A stretch of DNA of 64,000 nucleotides, from contig BDIU01000216.1 of NCBI GenBank assembly GCA_002118135.1, positions 166 to 64,165 of the forward strand, given 5' to 3'. The position numbers were made by a program, and so were the translations under genes. Shown one piece after another: positions 1 to 12,200 of the stretch (position 1 is the stretch's first letter; each line of letters opens with the position of its first letter). The DNA comes from Trebouxia sp. TZW2008. Taxonomy: Eukaryota > Chlorophyta > Trebouxiophyceae > Trebouxiales > Trebouxiaceae. The notes beneath the pieces were generated by a model, which made no database searches, was not told where the DNA came from, and saw nothing but the letters and a program-made list of their open reading frames with translations.

Positions 1-296
1 CAGGCTCAAGGCAACTGCCAAGGTGGGCTCTTCATTCATGCATGCATTCACTCTTCCATGCATGCATTCATACACACATTCACTCACTCACTCACTCACT
101 CACTCACTCACTCACTCACTCACTCACTCACTCACTCACTCACCCTTTTCTTTGTTCGGTCATTCATTCGTTCGTTTCCTCGTTCGTTCACCCACCCATC
201 CATCCACCATTCCTCCCTCCATCCATGCATCCATCCATTCACTCATTCATGACCGACTTTTGCTAGGCAGGCTCAAGCCGACTGCTAAGGTGAGCT
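1..296 (+). repeat. Exon-end echo pair flanking a (CACT)n microsatellite
   Basis: AGGCTCAAGGCAACTGCCAAG before GTGGGC at 2-28 is repeated as AGGCTCAAGCCGACTGCTAAG before GTGAGC at 269-295. Both read as RLKxTAK followed by a GT donor. Between them, 81-143 is an almost perfect (CACT)16 run, followed by degenerate CATTCATC-type repeats to about 250. The left copy may be the end of a real exon cut by the window edge and the right copy an intronic duplicate. The long His/Ser/Thr reading frames here come from the microsatellite. Confidence 0.6.
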
Positions 297-3200
297 CAAC
301 AGTAAAACAAATTTCCAAAACCTCAACAATGATTCTGTACACACTTCAGTGCTCCCATATACAAGTAGCAGGGTCATGCATGCGTCACCAGCAAATGGTG
401 GTGCCGGTGATGATGCTTGAATTCGTACATACAATGTAACCCTCTGCTCTGCATTTGCTTCAGCTACCTGGTCTATCTATGGGCTCCATATTCTTGCTCA
501 GCTGAATGACAGCACTCAAACCCTTGCACTGGCTTCGACTACAACTTCTGTTGCAGGCCTTCTTTTGCTGTGTGACAGCAATGAACCTCATGCACTCGCT
601 GAGACTGCAGTGTTTGCTGAAAGTCTTGAGCTTGATACGCATAGTCACACATTTGCTGTCATTGTGCCATGCAAGCTGTTGAGGATGAGCAACACCTTCT
701 GTTTGGTTGCCCATTATACAGTGTCATCAGAGGTCAACACTTTTCTTTGTTTGGTTCAGCCTTTCTTATCTGCAGGACGTTCGCCTTTTCTTTTCAGGCA
801 AACACTGATCAGCTGCCTTTGGTTGCCAGACACATTCATCTGTGTGTTCGAAACAGGAAGTCCAATGAGTCACATCTGGCTCCCAACCCCGGACTGTAAA
901 GTCTATTGATTGATTGATTGATTGATCGATTGAAAGTGCATGTTGTTTGTCAGTGACACGTTGCAAGGCTGCTCAGGCCTTAAGCTTGATAATGCATGTT
1001 GATTGTCAGTGAAACATTGCAGGGTTGCTTAGGCATGCTGCGTGAGCATAATCATTCACAAGCCATGTGAAGAGAAGTGTACATTATTGACGTGTTAATG
1101 TTGCTACTGAGGACATCGATGAGGTTGACAACAAAGACGAACACAATGCTGATGAGCCAGAGCATGAAGAGGAAGAGGCAAAGCATGCATTGGACGAAGA
1201 AGAAAAGAAATCTTAGATTGCTGACATGTTCATGTAGCTGCAGAGGATGCAGATGAGGTTGGTGATGAAGAACAACAGGTTGTCGACGAGGCAGTGCACA
1301 AGAGAAAGAGGCAAAGCATGCACTGGAGGAAGAAGCTGCTGTGGCAGCTGCTCAGCCAGCTCCAGCAGCAGCAGCAGTCCAGACCCATGCAGCAAGTGCC
1401 AAGACCACAGGCAAGCCAAACAACATCGGCTCAACCCAGCATTGCAGGTTGGCTAAAGGTGAGAGATTTTGTCAAGCTGCAGTCAAGATCTGACAGTGTG
1501 ACTGCCAAGGCCATGTTGTCAAGTCACAACACCATCATATGCATTCACTGTGAATTTGCTTGTACGCTGCTGTTGCATCACGCTGGTGTCATTTTTGCAA
1601 AAGCAAGAGCGTATCAACGCTGTGAGTGTCAATCGTCGTGTGAGTGTCACCGTGGAAGTTTGATCAGACAAGTTCATCATCCTGCAACCTTTGCGCATCA
1701 CTTGCTGCACTTATTGAGTGTTTCTCACGGCACTTCAGTACAGGCAGATTGCATGTCACTGATCTTGTGTGTTGTATATGCAGAAGCTGAGGAGACCACA
1801 GCTGTGGCAGCTGCTGCTCAGGCAGTTGCCCAGGCAGCTACTGCTGAGGCCATGCCATCAGTGAGTACCGCCATCATTGTGAATGAGGCCCCAGTTGAGG
1901 CAGCTTCCGCAGCAGCTGCCGCAAACACTGTGTCCAACTCCAGTGCAGAGGCAGCACTGGCATCACCTTTGCAGAACACTCCTGCCGTACCAGTTGCTGA
2001 GCCAGCCTCTGTGGTAGCAACTGCAGCAAAAGCCGCCACAGCTGAGGTCAGTGCTAGTTCCAAGAACAGGCTCAAGAAGATGAGGAGGAAAGCTGCTCAA
2101 GGTCAGTTGCTTTGCCTCATCATGACTTCTTTCCATGTGAATCTGTCAACAGCTGACACTGAACCAGAAAATACAGTGTAACTGTTTAGCTTAAGTCACC
2201 TTTGTGTGCTTCTGTCACTTGTGGTCAAGAAAGCGATAGCTGCCTGTTTGGCTTTTTCTTAGGCGTACATGCTTGCTTTTGGCACAAGAAGGCAATCATA
2301 GAGGCAAATTGTATGCATTTCACCGACCATGACAAAGATTGACAGCAATTCGTCTTGGTCACTGTAAACTCAAGCAGACAATTGCTGCATGTGACTAACG
2401 CCGTCTGTTACTGACAATGCAGCCGCAAAGCAATCAGCCACTGAGGCCACTACTGGAACACCTGCCACATCACCCTTCAAGCCTGTGGCACCTGTTGAGC
2501 CAGCCCCTGCGGCAACTTCTGCGCCAGCTGCTGAGGCAGCCACTCAGCCAGCTTCTGTGGCAGCAGCTGCAGCAGCAGCCAGGACAGCTGAGGCTGATGT
2601 CAGCGCCACACGGCTGGAAAGCAGCGCCGAACAGCTGCTAAAAGTCAGTCGCTTTGTCTCCACATGACCTGCTGTCTATGCACATTTGCACGGGTTGATT
2701 CTGAGCAAGCCTAAGCTTAAAGATCGTGCGCAGCTGAAGTTATGCTTGGATGCTGCTTGTACATCAGATTGCCTGCAGACAAGAAAGGAAGAGACTTGTC
2801 CCTGTTCTTGGATGTTACTCATTATGTCACTTTGAGCTTGAAAATCTGACACAGGCAGCTAATTCTGGTGACACAAAACCTGTCTGCTTTTCTTCGCTAC
2901 AATTCAGCTAACAGCAGCTTTCACTGAGTCAATGTCAACACAAGCAGGCAGTGGCTGCATAGGATTGACGTTGTGCGTTGCTTGCAATGCAGTGGCCAAG
3001 CAAGCAGCACCTACAGAAGCAGCTGCTGAGGTGATTGATGGAGCAGCTGCTGCACCACCTTCTGAGGTATTGGCCTTGGCACACAGAGAGAAAAGATGTC
3101 CTGTGGCAGCTTCTGCAGCAGCTGCTAAGGCCACTGAGGCAGTTCCTCTGACTGTGGCAGCTTCCACATTTGCCTCTGCTGCTGAGACAGTAGTTGCTGA

Positions 3201-5368
3201 GGCAGCTGCTGAGGCAGTATATCTCCCTGTGGCAGCTGCGTCACCTGCACATGCTGCTGAGGCAATAATTGCCGAGGCAGCTGCTGTGCCAGCTTCTGGA
3301 GGCACTTCTCCTCCAGCTGCAGCAGCTGCATCTGCTGGTGCTGCTATGACAAAGAGTGCCAAGCGTAAACAAGCACAGAAGCGCAGAGCTGCTGAATGTG
3401 AGGCTGCTGTCCCCTCCTGTCAACACTTCTTCTGTGATTATGTATGCATGTGTGTATGTATGTATGTAATATTGCTGCAGAGAGTGTCAGGGAGCTTCTT
3501 GTACATTTGGCTGCGGTGTACAAGTTCTGCTTCACACTAATCACTCCCTGATGCTTAATGTTCTGATGATTTTTCTCATCTTGTGTTTCTTGTCTAGCCT
3601 GTATGTTGATGTTTGGCTGAATGATAACGGCTACGGCGTCACTTTGGATCTGGAGTGCTTACTGTGTGCTGTTTTGCAATCACAATCTCTGGCAGACGCA
3701 AGATATATCACTTGATTGAATCACAACAGCAGCAACTTCTTTCCTCCAAAAAGGTGTCTGATGGCAGAAGCAACATGGCATTCGACTTATACTATTCTAA
3801 TTGTTATCAACACAACCACACTGCTACCATCATCAAATCAATATCATCGTCATCATCATCATAATCATCATCATACCCAGGATCATCAGAATTGTTTCTG
3901 TCATCAACAGTACTATGTGTAGATTATACAATTGACTAATCGACCTTTTCCTGTCAATGCAGTGGCACAGCATGGCGCAATTATTCTAGAGCAAGACAGC
4001 CAGCTGGCGGCTCTGGAGAAGAAGAGGGAGAAGGAGGCTCAGAAGCAGGCCAAGCGGGAGGCAGCAGCCAAAGGGGCAGGTATGACTCACAATCACAGTA
4101 ACGATTATAACACGCTAGATTACCTAAATCTGATGGACAAGTGGTGATGGCACCTATAGCACAAACAGCCATGTTGGCTGGCTACAGCATCTTACACACT
4201 TTGTCGAGAAGATGCACATTCAGCAATGTGTTAGGTGTTTAGCCCAAATGCTGTGTTTTGCCCAAATGCTGTCTCACTAGGCATGGAGGCAACAGCCAAA
4301 AGGTAGGTATGACACCTGCCTTGCCTCATGTGGTGCCTGCTTGTTGTGAGCTGTGTCCTACCCTTGAGCCTAGTTGCACATCATGCTGTCTGCCACAAGC
4401 TGCTTGCTATGCAGCCCTGCACCTCCATGTCGCAGTCTTGTGCCCCTCAAAATCGCCTGTGTGGTGGGTGGGGGGTTGTGTGTGTGAGCGAGCGAGTGAG
4501 TGAGTGAGAGATGCTATGCTTTGTAGCAGGCTTAGCAGCACCACTGGTCTGTAGATAGCAGAAATGCTCAGTCTGATTGTGTCATGGTGTAACTGCAGAG
4601 GAGGACAAGCCACAGGCCCCTGCAACAGCGCCCCTTGCTGTGACTACCTCAGGACGTGCTAGCGCCAATGCTGCGCCTGCCAAGGCAATCAAGTCTGCAG
4701 CCCGTGCAACAGCTTCCCGTACTGTTGTTGCTTCATCATGGGCCAATGTCAAAGCTGTGCCGGCAAAGGCAGCCAAGTCAGGGACCAGTGCGGCAGTGCC
4801 CCTCGCCAGAAATGCCCCCAGACATGGCAACGCAAGGGCTGTGTCTGCAACAGCAACCCAGACGCAGGTGTGTCTTCCCTACAGTCCATGTTGTTGCATC
4901 ACTTGAGCATGTTGTTGTTTGCATGCCTTCCATACCACACTTTTGTTCTGAATGTTTGCTATTACAATATGTTGTTGGAGAACCCACCTGTGCTGACGGC
5001 GTCATTGGTGAGTCCAAGGCTTGCTTGTGTATGGCACATGCACTGCGGTTGAGCATGCTCGCAACAGATTTTGCATCTGCTGACATTGCTAGTGGTTGAA
5101 TTGCAGAGCCCAAATCCCCAAAGACAAGAAAAAGAGCCCTCAACCTACTCATCAAGTTTTGTGAAGGTGCTGTATGCGGCACACCAGCAGCCCAAGCAGG
5201 CAGTACAAATGACCAAGACCGAAAGCGCCACTAAGCCTCAACAGAGGGCAGCTGAAACGGCGACAGCAGACCGCAAGCAAAAGTCAAACAATGAGATTGC
5301 CAAAGGTATGTTGCTTTTCCTGTAAGCACCACTTCCTGCCTTATGTACGGGTCTGGATGTCAGTATTT

Positions 5369-5405
<37 letters not shown>

Positions 5406-8351
5406 TCTTTCTGAGTCTGCAAGTGTCTGTGTCTGTCTGTCAGTCAGTGTCCCTATGTCTGCAAGCGTGCGTCAGTGTGTCTGTATGTCTGGTTGTCTGT
5501 GTCTGCTTGTCTCAGTGTGTCTGTCTGCCCAGCTGTCTATCTGTGTATGCTTGCTTGTCTGGCCGCCTACCTGTGTTTGTGTGCATCTCAGCAGTCTCAA
5601 AAGAGGTGACCAGCTGAGCCGTGCTTTGATGATAGTCGCATGAGACATGTGTATGCATTACTGACAGCCCTGTTTTGATATAGGCGCAAAGCCTGTTGCT
5701 GACAACAGCCATAATCAAGAGCTGACACAGCATCGCCTGCCAGCCAGTCCAATGCCAGGCAGCAGCATGCCAGCAAACAGCACCAAAGTGTCATTCAAGG
5801 ACACCATGGTGTCAGCCAACAGCAATCAAGTGTCGGTGACGGACACCCAAGTGCCACCGAAGGATGCCACAGCTCTGGTGGCGCATGCTCAAGTTCTAAA
5901 AAGCAGCATGTCAGCCAATGACACCGTAGTGCCAGTTATAGACACGCCAGTGCCAGCAACTGGACCCAGAGTCCCAATGCATGACGCCTCAGTGCCAAAC
6001 AATGGCACCAAATTAGTTTTCGGCAGTGTCCCAGCAACTGCCGCCTCTGTGCCACAGCCAGACCATGCGACCACCATGCCACGTGATAATGTGTCGCCTC
6101 TACATGCACCCCCCGCACATGCCAACCCACCCCCCTCTCAACTGCCAGTTGCTAACACCATCACATCAGCTCAAGCAAAGTTGCAGCCAGTACTAGTGAA
6201 GGCTCAGCAGCTTGTTTCTCATGGCTGTCAAACACCAATTGCTGCAGCCAGTGTGCTTAGTGAGGCTAAGATCAAGCCCATCAAGGCTAAGTCACCACTA
6301 CTAGATGCCGGTCACATGGTGGACAGCCCTATGTCAGTTGACAGCATTCCAGCAAAGCTGATGGTCAAGGCTGATGAGTTGACCGAGGCCTTGGGGAAGC
6401 CAAGTGACCTCAATGTCAGGCCAGCAGACGCCAGTCTGCTGCCAGCCAGTTGTGACAAGACAGCCCCTGTTGAGGCAAAGAAGGCATTCCTGTCTGCTGC
6501 ATCACAGGTCAGGCCAACATTCAACCTCTTTGACTTTGAGAAGACATACAGAGTGATTTGCTAGGTGTCTGTCACACAGTACATGTCCTTTGTCCACGGT
6601 CTCAGGGTTCTGCAGTCCTGTTTGGACAGGTCGTTGGAATACTTTTTTTTTTGCGTGTCAAGGCGTATGCTTTCGCTTCTGTGCTGTAGCATGTGTCTTT
6701 TTGACCGTGATTTGCACAGCATCATTCATGCTGTACACCATTGTTTACGCTTATGACCTTGAATCATCAGCTACAAAATCAAAAAGATTTGCACACTGCA
6801 TCTCAGGTCAAACAACATGCATGCTACAGTGCCATCTTGAGTGCTATTCACATTAAGCAACGCTACAAGGCAGTAACAATAGGTTGGGTTGTCGCTGCAG
6901 GGCCAGGATTCAATTCCTGTACCACACACTGGGGCTGATGCGAGCGCCTTGCAGCAGACTCAGCCTGAGGCTCAGGGCAGGGCCGTCAGCGGCACCAGGA
7001 ACAGCCCTAGGGCCGCTCCAGGTGGTGTTGCCCTGCCCTCTGGGCCAGTCAGCGCGACCCCTCAGGTAGGTGCTGACCCGGCCCCTGGCTTCAGACGCAG
7101 TGACTCAGCTGCCAGTCAGGGGGGAGTTGACTTACCCCCTGGCTTCGGACGCACTGACGTCACAAAGTCAGCTGCCAGCCAGGGGGGTGTTGGGCCGTCT
7201 TCCAGCTTCAAACACACTGAGGTCAGGACAAGAGACGCCTCCGGGGCCCCAGGGCTTCCTGCAGTCAATTCTCCTGCAGTCACAGATGACCCTGAGCTCA
7301 CAAGGCGTTCCAGTGGCAACAGCGCGATGGCTGCTTACAGGGGCTGCCCTGCACCCTCTAGGGAGTCCCTAGAATTGTACAAGCCGCCTAAGCGTTCTGC
7401 ACACCATGTCCCTAGGGACAGGGGCGATCGCAGCAAAGGCCTTAGGGCTGCTCGCAGCAAGGGCCCTGAGGCTGCTCGCGGTCATAACCCTAGGGCCGTT
7501 CAAAGCAACAGTTCAACAGTCCTGGAGGTGCCCAGGCCTGTTGTCAGCATGTGCCCTCCTGCCTTCATAGAGGTTCCCCGGCCCGCAGGGGTTCCTGCCC
7601 CAAACAAACTCACAAAAAACCTGGCTAGTGCTGCTAGAGGCAGTGGCCGTCTAGCAGGGGCCGCCAGACGCAACAGCCCTCCTGAAGGGGCTGTTAGGGG
7701 CAGCGGCTCTTCTAAAGACGCTGCTAGGAGCAATGGCCCTCCTGCAGGGGCTGCTAGAGGCAACAGCCCTGCAGGGGCTGTCAGAGGCCACGGCCCTCCT
7801 CAAGGGGCTGCTAAAGGCAACGGCCCTCCTGCAGGGGCTGCTAGAGGCAACGGTCTGACTGCAGGGGCTGCTGCTCATGAGAGGCCTACTCCAAGGACAA
7901 GGAATGCTGGCCATCGCAGCAGGGCAAACGCTCAGTCTGAGGGTATTTTTCTTCTACAAGCTTGCCAGTGCATGCACTTTGAGTGATGCATACTGCATCA
8001 AAAACAGTACTTCAGCCATGCATGTTGCAGACCCTGCTTATGTGCACTCTTCTCTCTTGCCTGCCAGTGTGCCTATTGTTGGTCTATCTTGCATTTCTTG
8101 CCTTGTTTTGAGCTTGAGCAGGCATTACTGGAGAGATGCAATGCCTTGCTTATGCTAAGCATGTGCTGCCTATGTTTGCAGGGGCTCCAATTTCTGCAGC
8201 GCTGCCAGAGATGCCTGCTGAACAAGCAACTGCGAGCAGTAGGTCACAAGCAAGGCCTAGACTGCAGAATGGCCGCAGACAGTCGCAGCAGAGCAGGCAG
8301 CCTAAGGGTGAACCTGCTGCAGCAAAGCATGAGACGGGATCGCGGCGCTGA
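1..8351 (+). CDS. Ala/Pro/Lys-rich low-complexity protein, multi-exon, 5' end outside or unresolved
   Basis: Not recognised. Exons whose phases join exactly: one ending at 1458, then 1784-2101, 2423-2643, 2908-3397, 3963-4079, 4599-4867, 5107-5305, 5684-6507, 6901-7942 and 8182-8351 (TGA). A fragment at 1-21 followed by GTGGGC may be an earlier exon end. The product is over 1,200 residues of mostly disordered sequence: Ala/Glu-rich stretches, basic clusters such as KNRLKKMRRKAAQ and KRKQAQKRRAAE, a charged helix-like stretch with LAALEKKREKEAQKQAKRE in exon 3963-4079, and Gly/Arg/Asn/Pro repeats (AARGNGPP type) at about 7640-7870. Exon 6901-7942 carries PAPGF and LPPGF, which resemble the PPG-phi ligand of GYF domains. 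No catalytic fold is visible. The true start is not determined; a frame discontinuity near 1290 prevents extension upstream. Confidence is good that this is one spliced gene and low for any function. Confidence 0.6.
630..935 (+). mobile_element. 3' end of a 5'-truncated non-LTR (RTE/L1-like) retrotransposon
   Basis: A frame through 669-899 reads CCHCAMQAVEDEQHLLFGCP, then LYSVIR, and later LVARHIHLCVRNRKS. This is the C-terminal Cys/His knuckle plus the V-E-D-E-x-H-x-L-F-x-C-P signature usual at the end of non-LTR retrotransposon ORF2 proteins. The frame stops at 897-899 and is followed by a (TTGA)n tail at about 905-932. RTE-type elements end in short simple repeats rather than poly(A). The reverse transcriptase and endonuclease domains are missing, so it is a dead, 5'-truncated copy, here lying in an intron of the first gene. 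Clade assignment is inference. Confidence 0.7.
1086..1340 (+). repeat. Duplicated acidic exon segment, about 129 bp unit
   Basis: The segment at 1105-1205 and the one at 1235-1335 are diverged copies. Both encode EDxDEV-type acidic sequence, and both contain AGGCAAAGCATGCA(T/C)TGGA, 129 bp apart. Copy 1 stays in one frame to a stop (EEEEAKHALDEEEKKS). Copy 2 shifts frame between its acidic part and its EKEAKHALEEEAAV part, which is the part that joins exon 1784 in phase. Copy 1 therefore looks like an upstream echo of the functional copy. Confidence 0.55.
5368..5560 (+). repeat. (GT)n and TCTGT-rich tract in an intron
   Basis: A (GT)13 run at about 5373-5402, followed by about 150 bp of GTGTCTGTCTGT-type sequence just after exon 5107-5305 of the first gene. 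Cys/Val/Ser-rich frames here are artefacts. Confidence 0.8.
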
Positions 8352-9290
8352 GCCAGTCAGCATGATGTGTTGTTGAAATTGTATCTTTTGCGTTGAAATC
8401 AAAAGCAGCTTGATGCATACTATTAGCTTCAACGTACAGACCATACTGAGCCCAATTGTAATCATTTGAAACAGCGTTGCTAACTCAATGATGAGCAAGA
8501 TGAGATTTGCTGAGGCTCTGACAGACAGAAAGGCCTTAGCTGTCTGCATCGCTGATTGCAGACGTGAGCAAGCTTGATGCGTCAGAATCATTCCTGCCGA
8601 AACCTTCCACAGTATAAAACAGTTTACGTTTTCGTACAGGCGGAGAATGTCATGCATATGCAGCACCCTTGACAAAACACTGTTCATGAAAATCTTGCAA
8701 GACCACTAGTGTACTTGACGTGATCACTCATGATCAGCCTTGCCGGGACCTGACAAGACTCTGTCATTGTCTCGATGTCTTGAAAGCATGCTCAAGCTCA
8801 TTTCAGCTGTGACAGTCAAGCAAGCTTGACAAGGCGACAAACACTAGTATGCAGACAGATGTCTTTCTGCTGGAAACTGCGTATTACAGTGTGCATCAAT
8901 TGGTTTGCCAAGGCAATTTGGTACAGCTGGTGGCATCAATAATGCAACACGCCTGTATGCATCAACACAGCTCCTAGCTGCACTGTGACAGCATGCTGAT
9001 ATCCATGAGCATACTTGCGAGCAGTGAAAAGCCCAAGAGACAAACAAAAAGAATCAGGGCAGTTGAATGTGCCTCACAGAGTGCCACATGCCAATGCCTG
9101 CACTGAGAGCCAGCCTTTGCTCAAGCCAACACTACAGATGCAAATTTGGCTGTCTCTGTACTCAGCTGAATGTACACAAATTTTAAAGCCTCATGCTGCA
9201 GCTTTGCATTTGAGCAAGCTGTGACCCTACACAATCAGTGCAAATTGGGCCCTTTTGTTTCAGCAGCTGGATGCTTGGACAAGATGTCTG
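8352..9290. other. Gap between two convergent genes
   Basis: About 940 bp between the stop of the Ala-rich gene and the stop of the NAD kinase on the other strand. It should hold both 3' UTRs. No protein-like reading frame, RNA gene or clear repeat was seen. The sequence is rich in CATGCA and GCTTGA words, like the rest of the window. Confidence 0.5.
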
Positions 9291-12200
9291 CTATAGCTTT
9301 GACTGTCCTGTGCCGGCTGTGACCTTCTCTCCCTTCTCCTTCTTCTGCGCAGTGCTGCCATCAAGTCCTTGCACCCCCGGCAGTTCATCATTGCTGACTG
9401 TATTCTTGCCGATAGGTCCAATCATATCAGGATGCTTGCCATGAATCACTCCATCTGTCAATTTGCCAGCCGGTGTGTTACCACTGGGCACTTGCACCCC
9501 CCTGTTACGCAGTAAGTTTCTGGAAGTGAAAGCCTCAATATCTGCGGCGTCTGTCTCCCTGATGGGCACGTTCCATTTCAGCTTCTGCACGATCCCTTCA
9601 TACCAGTCTCGGTCAAGGTACCCCATGTTGATCATGGGCAGTGCACAGAGGGAGGTCGTGCAGCGGATGCTGCTGTCTCGCAGCATGCGCAGTGTGTGTC
9701 GTCCATCAAAGCTTGCTCTGCAGAAGCACACCAAATTGACATGCGTATTGAGTCATACTATCAGAATGTTGAGTGCATGATTGCCTGAGAGCATCACTTG
9801 AGCAAGGTAGCCTATATTGATCATGAATGATGCCCAGAGGGACGTGCAGCGGATGCTGCTGTCTCGCAGCATGCGTAGCGTGTGTCGCCCATCAAAACTT
9901 GCTCTGCAGACACATCAGACTGGAATGTAGCTGCTTCATGCCATCAACATCTGGAGTGCATGATTGTATGAACGCACAACTTGCACAAGATAGCTCATGT
10001 CAATCGTCAGCAGTGCCCAGAGCGACATTGTGCAGCGGATGCTGCTATCACGTAGCATGCGCAGTGTGTGTCGCCCACCAAGACTTGCTCTGCAGAAGCA
10101 CAACAGACTGATACGCATATTGCGTCACACAATTTTGACATTGGGAATGCATGACTGCCTGAGGGCACAAATCAAGCAAGGCAGCCGATGTTTATATGGG
10201 CAGTCGCAGAGCAACGTCGTGCATTGACCGCTGCTGTCTCGCAGCATGCGCAGCCTGTGCCGTCCATCAAAGCGTGCTTGGCTGCAGAAGCACACAAGGC
10301 TGATATGCTGGTCGCCTCATACAAACAAGATTTTCAGTGAATGACAGTCTGCGTGCATGACATGAGCGAGGTAGCCCAAGTTGATCATGGGTGACGTGTA
10401 GAGGAAGCGCTGTGCAGCAAACGCTGCTGTCACGCAACATGTGCAGCATCTGTCGCCCATCAAAACTTGCCCTGCAGACAGGCAAGGCTCATGCTCATAC
10501 GCTTTGTCAGCAGACTTTGAATGTCAGTCAGCATAGCTTCAAGCACCATATGCACACAAGCACACCTAGCAGGAAACATAGGAGCCTGTGTGCATGTCAT
10601 ACAGCGGCGCTGCAAATAGAGAGCTGATGCACAAACATGCAGCCAGGCGCTGTACAAAGCCTCTTTGACTGTAGTACAGCAGCAGTACTGCTTCTACATG
10701 ACTGAAGCATACAGTTGGCATAAGAACAGGTGCTGTACAGAGCCTCTACATTCGTCATACAGCACCACTGCAAATATAAAGCTGATGTGTGCACCTGGCA
10801 TGTGGGTAGGTGTTGTACAACGCTATCACAGTCACCAAACAGCAGCAATGCAACTAGGGAGCTTCATAGAGCCTCCACAGAGTCTCTAGATTTTCCAGAC
10901 AGTCACAAAAGATGTACAGCTCACAGGCTTACCTGGCATGTGAGCGGGCGCTTGGCGGAAGGTGGATCTCTATCTCTGAGCTCTCAGGCACCACCAAGGG
11001 CCGGAAAGACAGTGAATGGGGGGCTATGGGGGTCAGTAGGGTTCCTGGCACAGAGGGGGCAACCATAGGTCCTCCAGCTGACATGCTGTAGGCTGTGGAA
11101 CCTGATGGTGTCGCAATGATCAACCCATCAGCCTGCATGCACACAATGTTTGATGCACAAGGATGGAGATGTCCATTCCATGATGGCTTCCTGGCTATTG
11201 TGCTGTGACTTGCATATAAACCTCGCTGCTCATACTGTGTTCATGCTGTGCGCTGTGGAACCTGCTGGTGTTGCGATGATCAGGCCATTAGCCTGCATGC
11301 ACATAACAAGCAATGCAGGATTGATATGCTTCTGTGTGTGTTTGTTCGCTTGTCGGTAGCTTGCTAAGTGAGGTGCTGCTTGCATGCTTCAGTCGCTGCC
11401 TGTGTGTTCATGCTGTAGGCTGTGAACCTGACAGCGTTGCAATGATCAAGCCATCAGCCTGCATGCACATGACAGTCAAGGTGGGAAGATTGATATAGGT
11501 GTTCAATGATAAAGGGCTGTAATCAGTCGGTGGCAACAGGCCATCGGTATGCATGCTGGTGACATTTGACGCATGATTGCTGATGTGTCTGTGTGGTTTT
11601 CCTGTTATTGTGCCAGCTGTAGGACGTTGGCCAGTAGGCTTTCCTTGATGTCGACAGCCGTGCAACCTGCAGCACATGCCATATTTTGTTTTGGTGATGT
11701 GAGTCAACAAGGGACATACCTGAACAGTGGTGATATGGTGGCCATCCACATATGTTTCCAGCTGGACCATGTTGGGTGAAGCTCCTCTGTCAATCAGGCA
11801 CTCATTCAGGACATGATGCACCCTTTGCAACTGTCCTTCCCTGCAGACATCAGATTTTGATAGCTTCAGTTGGCATGCACTTCTGCAGCCGATCAATTAC
11901 TTCATAGCATAGCATGTGCTGACATGGCATGGCACAGCATGGCCTGTTGGCATAGAGACTGAAACAAGCACAACCCCATAGAGAATACACCTGAAAGTCG
12001 TGTAAAGCAACTCAAGAGAGAAATCACACATTCAACCAGTAATCATCTTCAAATTTGAGTTTCATGCATCAAGACCTGATTGAATACTGTGAAAGCTGAG
12101 GCAGTCTAGGCACATCAGAGTCAGAAGTGGCAATCTGCATGCATGAACAGTAATATATCCTCAAGATGGCTTCAGTGGTCACCAGCAAATTTGTGGTTAC

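Noticed and set aside
5371..5643. Cys/Val/Ser-rich reading frame, possible small secreted protein
   Set aside because: It is a translated (GT)n and TCTGT-rich intronic tract.
9827..10485. Several separate short genes encoding [19 protein letters not shown] peptides
   Set aside because: They are intronic echoes of the NAD kinase last exon and lack the rest of the fold.
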